This document shows, in pieces, positions 1-5,987 of a stretch of 5,987 bases of DNA. Within the stretch, counting starts at the first letter, position 1; the number at the start of each line of letters is the position of its first letter. Made by a program: the position numbers and the translations under genes. This DNA is from Victivallales bacterium. GTDB lineage: Bacteria > Verrucomicrobiota > Lentisphaeria > Oligosphaerales > Lenti-02. Under the pieces are notes generated by a model. The model was given only the letters and a program-made list of their open reading frames with translations, did no database searches and had not been told where the DNA came from. The DNA lies in contig JABGQJ010000493.1 of assembly GCA_018648945.1 (NCBI GenBank), positions 1-5,987 of the forward strand, read 5' to 3'.

Positions 1-22
1 GCGTGGCGTCCCGTCGCCCAAG

Positions 23-41
23 GGGCTCCGCGGCGGAGCCC
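23..41. repeat. Hairpin, 8-bp stem
   Basis: GGGCTCCG (23-30) pairs with CGGAGCCC (34-41) around a 3-base loop. An alternative outer pairing, AGGGGC (21-26) with GCCCCT (45-50), is also possible. No T-run follows on either strand. Confidence 0.7.
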
Positions 42-162
42 GCCGCCCCTCCACGGCTGGGGTGTGCATTGATCCCGGACGCGGACGCGCAACCAGTCAC
101 CCAGTTCCTCCCCGAAGCCGGGCGTCTTGTTTGCGCATTCCAGTGAGTTCTGACACTCTGCC

Positions 163-175
163 GCTCCTCCGGAGC
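163..175. repeat. Hairpin, 5-bp stem
   Basis: GCTCC (163-167) pairs with GGAGC (171-175) around TCC. It is a weaker relative, in layout, of the hairpin at 229-243, and the two flank the main palindrome at 198-217. On the minus strand it supplies a GGAGGA 8 bases before a GTG at 156. Confidence 0.5.
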
Positions 176-194
176 TCCCGCCCGGCGCAACCCG

Positions 195-221
195 ATACCC
201 CGGGTTTGCACCCGGGGCTAT
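195..221. repeat. Main palindrome: perfect 8-bp stem with tetraloop
   Basis: CCCCGGGT (198-205) pairs perfectly with ACCCGGGG (210-217). The loop reads TTGC on the plus strand and GCAA, a GNRA-type tetraloop, in a minus-strand transcript. With C218 bulged, ATA (195-197) can add three pairs with TAT (219-221). GCAACCCG (187-194) can instead pair with CGGGTTTGC (201-209), giving two exclusive folds. With its flanking hairpins it resembles an intergenic REP-type unit. Lack of a T-run argues against a simple terminator. Confidence 0.75.
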
Positions 222-228
222 AATCCTG

Positions 229-243
229 GCCTCCTCTGGAGGC
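229..243. repeat. Hairpin, 6-bp stem, downstream of activator stop
   Basis: GCCTCC (229-234) pairs with GGAGGC (238-243) around a 3-base loop. It is the first clear hairpin after the activator's TAG, about 40 bases beyond it. It could help protect or end the transcript, but no U-run would follow it in the minus-strand RNA. Confidence 0.6.
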
Positions 244-281
244 GGGAATGGGATTGCCCACGCCCCAGAGAACGGCTCTTG

Positions 282-1718
282 CTAGAGCAACACACTGGTC
301 TCGGGCGGGGGGCCAACTTGGCGGAACTGCTCCACATCGATACCGTACTTCCTGACCCGATGCCAGAGGCTGCGCTCCTTGATCCCGAGGAGGCGTGCGG
401 CCTCAACCTGGATGCCACTTGCCCGAGCCAAGGCATCATTGAGGATGTGGCGCTCGAAGGCGGCGACCGCATCGTCGATGCTGGTGCCATCCACCAAAGC
501 AAGCGGGGCGACAGAGGAGACGGGGGTCTGCTCCGGGACTTCGTCAACATCGGCCGCGTTTCCGTCAAGGGCTGCGCCGGATGGCAGTGGCGGCGGCGCG
601 GCGGGGTCGGGGGCGATCCGCGGGGAGAGGTGTTCCGGGCGGATCTGCTCGTCGGCCAGGACAAGGGCGGCCTCGATGGCATTCTCCAGTTCACGGACGT
701 TCCCCGGCCACGAGTGTGCCATGAGGAAACGCATCGCCTCGGGCGTCACTCGGACCTGTCGGTCGGCAAAATGACGAAGGAAAGCCTGAACAAGAACGGG
801 AATCTCCTCGCACCGTTCGCGCAGGGGCGGCAGGCGCAGAGGCAGCACACTGAGCCTGAAGTAGAGATCCTGGCGGAAGGTCCCTGCCTCGACCATGGTC
901 TCGAGATTGCGGTTGGTGGCCGCCACCACACGCACATCCACGGCGACCATGCGGTTGCCGCCGACGGGCGTCACCACCCGCTCCTGAAGGACCCGCAGGA
1001 GTTTCACCTGCATATCGAGGGGCATTTCGCCAATCTCGTCGAGGAAAATGGTGCCGCCCTCGGCTGCCTCAAAGCGCCCTTGGCGGCTCTGCGCCGCGCC
1101 AGTGAAGGCCCCCTTCTCATGGCCGAACAGCTCGCTCTCCAGGAGCGTGCCGGGGATGGCCGCGCAGTTGATCGGCACGAAGGGGCGGTCCTGACGTTCG
1201 CTGTGGCGATGGATACTGCGGGCGACCAACTCCTTGCCGGTGCCGCTCTCGCCATGGATCAGGACCGTGGTGGTGGTGCGCGCGGCACGCTCCACCACAG
1301 TCAGCACCTGGAGCATGGCGCGGGAACTACAGACGATCTCCGGGAAGAGTTGCCGGGCCTGCACGACCGGGAGGGCGCGGGTGATGCGGTTGCAGACATC
1401 GACCATTTCACCGAGCTCGTCGTCACTGGGCCGGAGGCCGGACATGGCCGGTCTGTCCGACCCACTGGGCGCCAGACCCTTGGCACGGGCTTGGTCCACC
1501 AGATTGCGCATGGGCAGGGCCAAACGGTAGGTGATCCAGAAAACGAACACGGCGTTGCCCAGCACGGCAAGCCAAGCCAGGAGGCGGAGGGATTCGGCCA
1601 GGCCACCCCAACTCTTGGGAAGCTGGTCGGCGCCCTGGGCCAGGACCAGGGCGAGAGCGCTAGCGGCAGCCGCCACAAAGGCGGTCTTCCAAGTGGATTT
1701 GAAGACGATTTTCAGCAT
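282..1718 (-). CDS. Membrane-anchored sigma54-dependent activator (2 TM - HAMP-like - AAA+ - Fis HTH)
   Basis: This is a bacterial enhancer-binding protein that would remodel sigma54-RNA polymerase using ATP. From ATG 1718 it has 478 residues. Transmembrane helices lie near 11-29 and 45-65, separated by only about 15 residues. A HAMP-like segment (about 63-117; conserved Pro69, DELGEM) follows. The AAA+ core spans about 122-368, with Walker A GESGTGKE (156-163), intact sigma54-contacting GAFTGA (203-208), Walker B FLDE (225-228), [16 protein letters not shown] (287-302) and WPGNVREL (337-344). After a Pro/Ala/Asp-rich linker comes a Fis-type helix-turn-helix (about 412-462; [20 protein letters not shown]). 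There is no receiver, GAF or PAS domain. The frame extends upstream to a TTG at 1841 inside the platform gene, but that extension is Pro/Ser-rich and looks untranslated; ATG 1718 sits just before the first helix. GTG 1745 is possible; neither start has a Shine-Dalgarno. It may control these pilus genes or pilin; that is inference from position. Confidence 0.92.
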   Translation of the reverse strand: MLKIVFKSTWKTAFVAAAASALALVLAQGADQLPKSWGGLAESLRLLAWLAVLGNAVFVFWITYRLALPMRNLVDQARAKGLAPSGSDRPAMSGLRPSDDELGEMVDVCNRITRALPVVQARQLFPEIVCSSRAMLQVLTVVERAARTTTTVLIHGESGTGKELVARSIHRHSERQDRPFVPINCAAIPGTLLESELFGHEKGAFTGAAQSRQGRFEAAEGGTIFLDEIGEMPLDMQVKLLRVLQERVVTPVGGNRMVAVDVRVVAATNRNLETMVEAGTFRQDLYFRLSVLPLRLPPLRERCEEIPVLVQAFLRHFADRQVRVTPEAMRFLMAHSWPGNVRELENAIEAALVLADEQIRPEHLSPRIAPDPAAPPPLPSGAALDGNAADVDEVPEQTPVSSVAPLALVDGTSIDDAVAAFERHILNDALARASGIQVEAARLLGIKERSLWHRVRKYGIDVEQFRQVGPPPETSVLL

Positions 1719-1788
1719 GGATGGACCGGCTGGAATGGGGGACACGGTGACAGCGTAAGATGCGGAGGGGGCGGGTCTGGGTGCAACA
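1719..1788 (-). other. Gap between platform gene and activator gene
   Basis: Seventy bases separate the platform stop from the chosen activator start. I see no Shine-Dalgarno before ATG 1718 and no convincing sigma70 or sigma54 promoter. A TTGC near 1786-1783 lacks the partner GG of a -24/-12 element. If the true start is GTG 1745 the gap is 43 bases. Read-through from the pilus genes is the simplest explanation for expression. Confidence 0.5.
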
Positions 1789-3009
1789 TCACTGGGTGAT
1801 CTTGTAGAGATCCCACATGGGGAGGAAGATGGCGAGGGCAAAGAAGCCGACGACCGCGGCCAAGCCGACCGTCAGCAGGGGGGCCAAAGCATCGGAGAGC
1901 CCCTTGGTCGCATACTGTACCTCCACATCGTAGTGCTCGGCCACCTCGCTCAGAAGATCATCCAAGGCACCGGACTCCTCCCCCACCGCGGTCATGTTCA
2001 CCACCATCGGGGGGAAGTAGCGGGCCGAACGGAGCGGGGCGGCGATCCCCCGGCCCTCCACCAGCTGGTCGGAGACTTGGTCGAACTCGCGGGCAATCGC
2101 TTCGTTGCCGATGGTGTTGCGCAAAATCACCAGGGCATCGAGGGCGCTCACGCCGCTGGCCTGGAGAATGGCGAAGATACTGGCAAAGCGGGACATGGCC
2201 GCCTTGATGAACAGCGAACCCAACACGGGGATGTGCAGAAGCAGACGGTCGCGGAGGAAGCGGCCCGTGTCCGTGCGCAAGGCAAAGGTGAGCCCAGCAA
2301 CTACGGCGACGAGGAGGACGAGGAGGACGGCCCCGTTGTCGCGCAGCAGGTGGTGAAGCCCCATGCAGATTCTGGTCGGCAACGGCAGCTCGATCCCGCC
2401 CTTCTCGAATAGCGTGGCGAACTTGGGGATCACGAAGGTGAGAAGGACAAAGAAGGCCAGCCCCAGCATAACCACAACAATCAGTGGGTACCGGCAGGCG
2501 GCACTGACGTCCGACTTCACCTTTTCCTCGTGCTGGAGAATCTGGGTCAGCCGCTCCAGCACTTGGGGGAGCGCACCGCTGGCCTCGCCGGCACTGATCA
2601 TGTTGTAGTAGAGGGCGGGGAAGACCTTGGGATGCTCGGCAAAGGCGCCGTGCAGAGACTCGCCCTGCTGAACACGGTCGAGAATGTCATGGGTGACCCG
2701 GCGCAGCTTAGAATTCTCGGTCTGCTCCTCCAGCACCTGCAAAAGACGCATGACGGACATACCTGCCTTCAGCATGGTCGAAAACTGCTTGGTGAAGAGG
2801 ATCAGATCCCGCGAACGGATGGGCCGCGAGGCGGCCCAGATCTTCCCCAGGTTGGGCAGGTGGAGCGGATTGCTCGCCGCTCCCAACTCGATCGGGGTGA
2901 GCCCCCGCCCAAGCAGGAGTTGGCCGGCCTCTTCGAGCGCTTCGGCATCGATGGTACCCGTGACGGGCCGTCCGCTCCGGGTGATCGCGTTGTACCGGTA
3001 CATGGTCAT
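1789..3009 (-). CDS. pilC: Inner-membrane platform protein, GspF/PilC family
   Basis: This polytopic inner-membrane protein couples the assembly ATPase to pilin addition. At 406 residues it has the usual family length. Two homologous T2SSF domains are visible. The first, about residues 66-190, has ALYYNMISAGEASGALPQVL. The second, about 270-395, has the matching VVNMTAVGEESGALDDLL. Hydrophobic segments lie near 174-194, 225-244 and 376-396, matching the family's three transmembrane helices. The N-terminus (YRYNAITRSGRPVTGTIDA) is typical. The start at ATG 3009 is the first in-frame start after the ATPase gene, which ends 28 bases upstream. No Shine-Dalgarno sequence precedes it; the next Met, at 3003, is no better. 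Translation may depend on coupling (see the small frame at 3006-3035). It is certainly co-oriented and probably co-transcribed with the ATPase and secretin genes. Confidence 0.93.
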   Translation of the reverse strand: MTMYRYNAITRSGRPVTGTIDAEALEEAGQLLLGRGLTPIELGAASNPLHLPNLGKIWAASRPIRSRDLILFTKQFSTMLKAGMSVMRLLQVLEEQTENSKLRRVTHDILDRVQQGESLHGAFAEHPKVFPALYYNMISAGEASGALPQVLERLTQILQHEEKVKSDVSAACRYPLIVVVMLGLAFFVLLTFVIPKFATLFEKGGIELPLPTRICMGLHHLLRDNGAVLLVLLVAVVAGLTFALRTDTGRFLRDRLLLHIPVLGSLFIKAAMSRFASIFAILQASGVSALDALVILRNTIGNEAIAREFDQVSDQLVEGRGIAAPLRSARYFPPMVVNMTAVGEESGALDDLLSEVAEHYDVEVQYATKGLSDALAPLLTVGLAAVVGFFALAIFLPMWDLYKITQ

Positions 3010-3035
3010 AGTGGCTGGGGGATGGTCTGTGCCAT
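3006..3035 (-). other. Nine-codon reading frame bridging ATPase and platform genes
   Basis: After the ATPase stop (TGA, 3040-3038) two bases lead to an ATG at 3035. This opens a frame of nine codons (MAQTIPQPL) whose TGA (3008-3006) overlaps the platform start as ATGA. Neither this ATG nor the platform ATG has a Shine-Dalgarno, so ribosomes could re-initiate across the 28-base gap. It may equally be chance in such a short gap. Confidence 0.3.
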
Positions 3036-3037
3036 GG

Positions 3038-4738
3038 TCAGAATATCACAGCGGAGGCGGCTTCCTCGGCCGTCGTCTCTCCCTGCTTCACCTTCCAGGC
3101 AGCATCGGTGCGGAGATCGTGGATCAGGTTCCGTTCATGCGCCAGGCGGGACAGTTGATTGGCATCGTCTCCCCGGGACACACAACGGCGCAGTTCCTCG
3201 TCGAAGGTGAGGGTCTCGAAAAGTCCGGTACGGCCAACGAACCCGGTATCCATGCAGACATTGCAGCCCTTGCCATGCCGATAGGAAGCCGGTTCGTCGG
3301 GATCGATGCCGAGCCACTGGAGAGTGGCCGGTTCCGGGGGATGAGTGTCAGCACCACAGGAGCGGCAGATGCGCCGAACCAAGCGTTGGCTGAGAGAAAG
3401 CTGCATGACCGATCCCACCAGAAAGGGGGGAATTCCCATATCGACCAGGCGAGTCACCGCCCCGACGGCATCGTTGGTGTGAATGGTGCTGAACACCAGA
3501 TGCCCGGTCAGGGCCGCCTGCACCGCAATGTGCGCGGTCTCGGAATCCCGAATCTCCCCCACCATGATGATATCGGGATCCTGGCGCAACATGGAGCGGA
3601 GCCCCTGGGCAAAGGTCATCCCCGCCCGGTGGTTCACCTGCACCTGGCGAATCCGCGGCAGGCGGTACTCGGCGGGATCCTCCAGCGCCATGATGTTCAC
3701 ATCCGGACGGCACAGTTCGCGCAACATGGTATAGAGCGTGGTCGTCTTCCCGCTGCCAGTGGGGCCACAGGCGAGAATCAGACCCCAGGGGCGCTGGATG
3801 AGCGACCGGACCAGCTCCAACACGTCATCCGCCATGCCCATGGCTTCCAGCGAGGCGGGACCCGCCTCCGGGGACAGCACGCGCAGGACCACGTTCTCGC
3901 CATGCACCGTGGGCAGCGTCGAGGCGCGGATACTGTACTCGGCCTCGTCCATGCGCACGGCGAAGCGCCCATCCTGGGGGATGCGCGAGAGGGCAATGTC
4001 CATCCTGGCCAGAAGCTTGATGCGAGAGACCATCGGCAGGAAGAGATTCATGGGGGGCGAGGGCATGTCCCGCAGCTGGCCATCGATCCGGAACCGCAAC
4101 TGAACGAAGTCCTTCTCGGGACTGAGGTGAATATCGCTGGCGCGCAGACGAACCGCTTGGCTGATCACCCAGTTGACCATCCGAATCACCGGTGCCCCAT
4201 CCGCCATGTCGGCCAGCGCAGCAGGCTGCACTTCGTGGACAGAGTCGTCCTCCTGCACGGTTTCCCCCAGGCTCTCCATGCCGGCCAGCAGCTGCGCAAA
4301 GTCGCCACTTGCCCCATACAGGGCGCTGCTGAGCTGACTGAGAGAGATCTCCGTGCAGATCACCGGCTCGACCTCGCAGCCAGTGAGCCGCTCCACCTGC
4401 TCCAGCGCATCGATGTTGGTGGGGTCGGCCATGGCCACCAGCAACATCGTGCCCACCTTGCGCAAGGGGACCAGCTGGAGCTTCTGCGCATGGACCGAGG
4501 GGAGGATCTCGGCCATGGAGAACTCCAGCGGGTAGCGGTCGGGCGAGTAGCGGTCGATCTGCAGCTGGTTGCTCAGGGAGTCCAGCAGCTGCTCTTCGGT
4601 CACGGCCTCCATGGCGACGAGAGCCTTGCCCAGTTTGTCGCCGGTCCGTTCCTGTTCCGCCAACGCTTTCCGCAACGTCTCCTCGGAGATCCGCCCGTCC
4701 TCGACCAGAATGTCGCCTATTCGTCTGCGGATGATCAC
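3038..4738 (-). CDS. pilB: Type IV pilus/type II secretion assembly ATPase (GspE/PilB/MshE family)
   Basis: This is a cytoplasmic hexameric ATPase that powers pilin polymerisation by acting on the inner-membrane platform protein. It has 566 residues, full length for the family. Residues 1-142 look like a MshEN/T2SSE N-terminal domain (RIGDILVEDGRIS), which in relatives can bind cyclic-di-GMP. Residues 176-290 are the N2 domain (RASDIHLSPE, FRIDGQLRDM). The motor core has Walker A GPTGSGKT (325-332), Asp box LEDPAEY (352-358), Walker B DPDIIMVGEIRD with Glu395, and His box TGHLVFSTIHTND (411-423). Cys458, Cys461, Cys492 and Cys495 form the expected zinc-binding set. The GTG start is supported by the family N-terminus beginning at once, by the 4-base GTGA overlap with the secretin stop, and by GGAG 11 bases upstream. 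The assembly-type motifs and zinc cysteines argue against PilT. Whether it is PilB, MshE or GspE proper cannot be settled here; the PilQ-like neighbour favours PilB. Confidence 0.92.
   Translation of the reverse strand: MIIRRRIGDILVEDGRISEETLRKALAEQERTGDKLGKALVAMEAVTEEQLLDSLSNQLQIDRYSPDRYPLEFSMAEILPSVHAQKLQLVPLRKVGTMLLVAMADPTNIDALEQVERLTGCEVEPVICTEISLSQLSSALYGASGDFAQLLAGMESLGETVQEDDSVHEVQPAALADMADGAPVIRMVNWVISQAVRLRASDIHLSPEKDFVQLRFRIDGQLRDMPSPPMNLFLPMVSRIKLLARMDIALSRIPQDGRFAVRMDEAEYSIRASTLPTVHGENVVLRVLSPEAGPASLEAMGMADDVLELVRSLIQRPWGLILACGPTGSGKTTTLYTMLRELCRPDVNIMALEDPAEYRLPRIRQVQVNHRAGMTFAQGLRSMLRQDPDIIMVGEIRDSETAHIAVQAALTGHLVFSTIHTNDAVGAVTRLVDMGIPPFLVGSVMQLSLSQRLVRRICRSCGADTHPPEPATLQWLGIDPDEPASYRHGKGCNVCMDTGFVGRTGLFETLTFDEELRRCVSRGDDANQLSRLAHERNLIHDLRTDAAWKVKQGETTAEEAASAVIF
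4735..4738 (-). promoter_or_regulatory. GTGA stop/start overlap, secretin to ATPase
   Basis: The secretin TGA (4737-4735) and the ATPase GTG (4738-4736) share bases, a classic arrangement for translational coupling. A weak Shine-Dalgarno (GGAG, 4753-4750) lies 11 bases before the GTG, inside the secretin coding sequence. Together they support the GTG as the real start and co-translation of channel and motor. Confidence 0.8.
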
Positions 4739-5987
4739 GGCTGCTTGGTCTCCGGGACTTCTTCTACCGGGGCCTTTGCGGGGGCCTCGTCACTGGTGGT
4801 CGGCGCAACCACAGGCTTGCGCTCGCCGAGAATATAGGGGGTGATGAAGATCAACATATCCTCCTCCCGCTTCTCCGTCGCCTTGGAGCGGAAGAGTTTG
4901 CCAATCCCCGGCAGGTCCTTGAGGAAGGGAACGCCACTGACCGCATCATTGCCGTAGGTCCGGGACAGGCCACCGATCACCGTCGTTTCCCCATGGAAGA
5001 GCAGCAGGCTCGTCTCTGCCGTGCGCCGGGAAATGGCGGGTTCCTGGGTGACGCCTGCGTCCACCCGGCTGTAGTCGGGCTCGTCATTGCTGGCGATGAC
5101 CTTTATCTTCACCATCCGGCCGTCGATCACATGGGGGGTGACGGTGAGCTGCAGCAAGGCTTCCTTGAATTCCACCTCGGTTCCCCCTTCCTCGGAGGAG
5201 CTCTCGTAGGGGATATCGAAGCCGCTCTTGAGGGTGGCCAGCTCATTGTCGAGGGTCGTGATCGAGGGGGTGGCAATAATCTGCGCCTTGCCAGCGGATT
5301 CGAGGGCGGCCAACTGGGCGGTGAGAATCAGACTCCCCAGATTCTGATAGGCGTCCCCTAGGTTGAGGCCACTGCCCCCCCCCGTTGTGGTGGGGGTGGT
5401 GCCGCCCTCCCCTGTCCCACCGCTGGTGCTGCCCCCGCCCGAAGAGGCGGAGGGGAAATTGAGGACGTTGCCACTAGTCGGGTTGATGGCCGCGTTTGCA
5501 TCGCCACCGAGAATGCCGGAGCTGTTGCCACCGGGGAAGAGGTAGGAGCCACCCCCCTTGTAGAGCCCTCCCCACTGGAAGCCCAGCTCGCGGGCGGTCT
5601 CGCGAGTGGCCACGATGATCTTGGCCTCGATCAGCACTTGGTTCTTCGGCTGGTCGAGAATCGAGATCACCTCGATCATCTTCAGGATGTCCTCGCGGAG
5701 GGCATTGATGACCAGGGCATTGCTGTCCTCGTCAACCGCCACGGTACCCCGACGGCGGCCCGCCTTCCTTGTCTCGCCCGGGTTGGTGTAGTCGTCCATG
5801 CTGGTCAGCAGATCCTCAAGGGTAGGCCGAAGCTTGGTGGCATTGGCGTAGTGGATGGGGACAGTCTGCAGGAGCAGGGCTTCCACCTTGCGCCGTTCGT
5901 GACGCATCAGTTCCCGCTCCTTCTCCAGCTTCTCGATCTCCAACTCCTTCTGCAGGGCTTCGGCAGTCATCACCCGGAGCACGCTCC
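4735..5987 (-). CDS. pilQ: Type IV pilus secretin PilQ, C-terminal part (5' end outside window)
   Basis: This is the outer-membrane ring through which a pilus fibre leaves the cell. The frame is open to the right edge, so the GTG at 5982 is not taken as the start; the signal peptide and first N-domain lie outside. Numbering from that GTG, residues 8-38 are a charged, probably helical linker. Residues 40-112 are a secretin N-domain (VPIHYANA; VDEDSNALVIN). Residues 115-140 start the secretin domain (QVLIEAKIIVA, ELGFQWGG). Residues 141-208 are a Gly/Ser/Thr-rich insert. Residues 215-385 are the channel domain, with VPFLKDLPGIGKLFRS at 351-366 and MLIFITPYIL at 376-385. A Pro/Ala/Glu-rich tail follows. 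The LIEAKIIVA and LIFITPYIL wording fits PilQ better than GspD, although the gene order also matches gspDEF. The stop TGA overlaps the next gene's GTG. The insert carries a G9 tract. Confidence 0.87.
   Translation of the reverse strand, partial: SVLRVMTAEALQKELEIEKLEKERELMRHERRKVEALLLQTVPIHYANATKLRPTLEDLLTSMDDYTNPGETRKAGRRRGTVAVDEDSNALVINALREDILKMIEVISILDQPKNQVLIEAKIIVATRETARELGFQWGGLYKGGGSYLFPGGNSSGILGGDANAAINPTSGNVLNFPSASSGGGSTSGGTGEGGTTPTTTGGGSGLNLGDAYQNLGSLILTAQLAALESAGKAQIIATPSITTLDNELATLKSGFDIPYESSSEEGGTEVEFKEALLQLTVTPHVIDGRMVKIKVIASNDEPDYSRVDAGVTQEPAISRRTAETSLLLFHGETTVIGGLSRTYGNDAVSGVPFLKDLPGIGKLFRSKATEKREEDMLIFITPYILGERKPVVAPTTSDEAPAKAPVEEVPETKQP
5359..5562 (-). repeat. Low-complexity Gly/Ser/Thr coding segment in pilQ
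   Basis: This encodes residues 141-208 of the visible secretin. It contains GGGSYLFPGG, then a stretch rich in Gly, Ser, Thr and Asn, including SSGGGSTSGGTGEGG and TTGGGSG. The coding strand is marked by G-runs of 3 to 9. It sits where secretins carry their variable Gly-rich gate region, but is longer and more repetitive than I would expect. It is in frame and uninterrupted. Confidence 0.7.
5375..5383 (-). repeat. Homopolymer tract of nine G (coding strand) in pilQ
   Basis: Nine consecutive C on the plus strand read as ACG-GGG-GGG-GGC on the coding strand (Thr-Gly-Gly-Gly), inside the secretin's Gly/Ser/Thr-rich insert. With eight G the shifted frame meets TAG at 5360-5358; with ten G it meets TGA at 5245-5243. 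Either way the channel domain is lost. Tracts of this kind are known slippage sites in surface-structure genes of other bacteria. Switching here is inference. Confidence 0.85.

Larger units (their letters stand above)
1..281. other. Region without a convincing gene: palindrome cluster
   Basis: This stretch lies downstream of the activator stop. It contains at least four GC-rich hairpins (23-41, 163-175, 198-217, 229-243), listed separately. None is followed by a T-run on either strand, so none is a standard intrinsic terminator. Several frames are open because stops are rare in this base composition. The minus frame continuous with the activator stays open from its TAG to the left edge, and part of it (about 64-164) looks protein-like. 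A minus-strand GTG at 100 has a good ribosome site. I do not call either as a gene. Confidence 0.6.

Noticed and set aside
3..146. C-terminal end of a plus-strand gene entering from the left and stopping at TGA 144-146
   Set aside because: The frame is open to the edge and its last 25 or so residues look plausible, but it is the exact codon-aligned antisense of the equally plausible minus frame, and no family is recognisable.
219..224. Perfect TATAAT on the plus strand
   Set aside because: It is part of the palindrome flank; no -35 element lies 16-18 bases upstream and no plus-strand gene follows.
198..230. tRNA-like 3' arm (stem around a loop near GCAA)
   Set aside because: No acceptor, D or anticodon arms can be drawn around it; it is a simple palindrome.
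195..243. Intrinsic terminator for the activator transcript
   Set aside because: The stems are strong, but neither strand has a T-run after them; a Rho-independent terminator cannot be claimed.
1783..1797. Possible sigma54 (-24/-12) promoter before the activator
   Set aside because: TTGC is present at 1786-1783 but the required GG at the -24 position is not (the bases there read CC).
279..1799. A 506-codon plus-strand open frame opposite the activator gene
   Set aside because: It has the same shadow composition and no domain, while the minus strand has every sigma54-activator motif.
1719..1841. Upstream extension of the activator to a TTG at 1841
   Set aside because: It would overlap the platform gene by 53 bases, has a Pro/Ser-rich composition unlike a protein N-terminus, and starts with a rare codon with no better ribosome site.
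2684..4837. A very long plus-strand open frame (717 codons) opposite the ATPase and platform genes
   Set aside because: It is rich in His, Gln, Gly and Arg with no recognisable domain, and lies antisense to two clear family members; it is a shadow caused by GC-rich codon use.

Overview
The window is GC-rich bacterial DNA carrying four genes, all on the minus strand. Read in the direction of transcription (right to left) they are: the 3' part of a PilQ-type outer-membrane secretin (4735 to the right edge, N-terminus cut off), a GspE/PilB/MshE-type assembly ATPase (3038-4738), a GspF/PilC-type inner-membrane platform protein (1789-3009), and a sigma54-dependent transcriptional activator (282-1718). 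About 280 bases without a convincing gene close the left end; they hold a cluster of hairpin-forming palindromes. The secretin implies a diderm (Gram-negative-type) cell. The sequence does not fix the phylum. The palindromic intergenic units resemble those I associate with high-GC Planctomycetota/Verrucomicrobiota-like genomes, but that is only an impression.

The first three genes form the core of a type IV pilus (or closely related type II secretion-like) machine: outer-membrane channel, cytoplasmic motor and inner-membrane platform. They are tightly packed. The secretin stop and ATPase start overlap as GTGA, and 28 bases separate the ATPase from the platform gene. Those 28 bases contain a 9-codon reading frame that could relay ribosomes. 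The secretin/ATPase/platform order also matches gspD-E-F, but the secretin sequence is PilQ-like. No retraction ATPase (pilT) lies between motor and platform.

The fourth gene starts 70 bases after the platform gene. It has a complete AAA+ activator core with an intact GAFTGA loop and a Fis-type DNA-binding end. Instead of a receiver domain it has two transmembrane helices and a HAMP-like segment. It could link the state of the envelope or pilus directly to sigma54 transcription, and is the most unusual protein here.

The second notable item is a run of nine G (coding strand) in a Gly/Ser/Thr-rich insert of the secretin. Gain or loss of one base there would truncate the protein before its channel domain, so it is a candidate phase-variation switch. 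I found no tRNA, rRNA, CRISPR array, insertion sequence or clear promoter.
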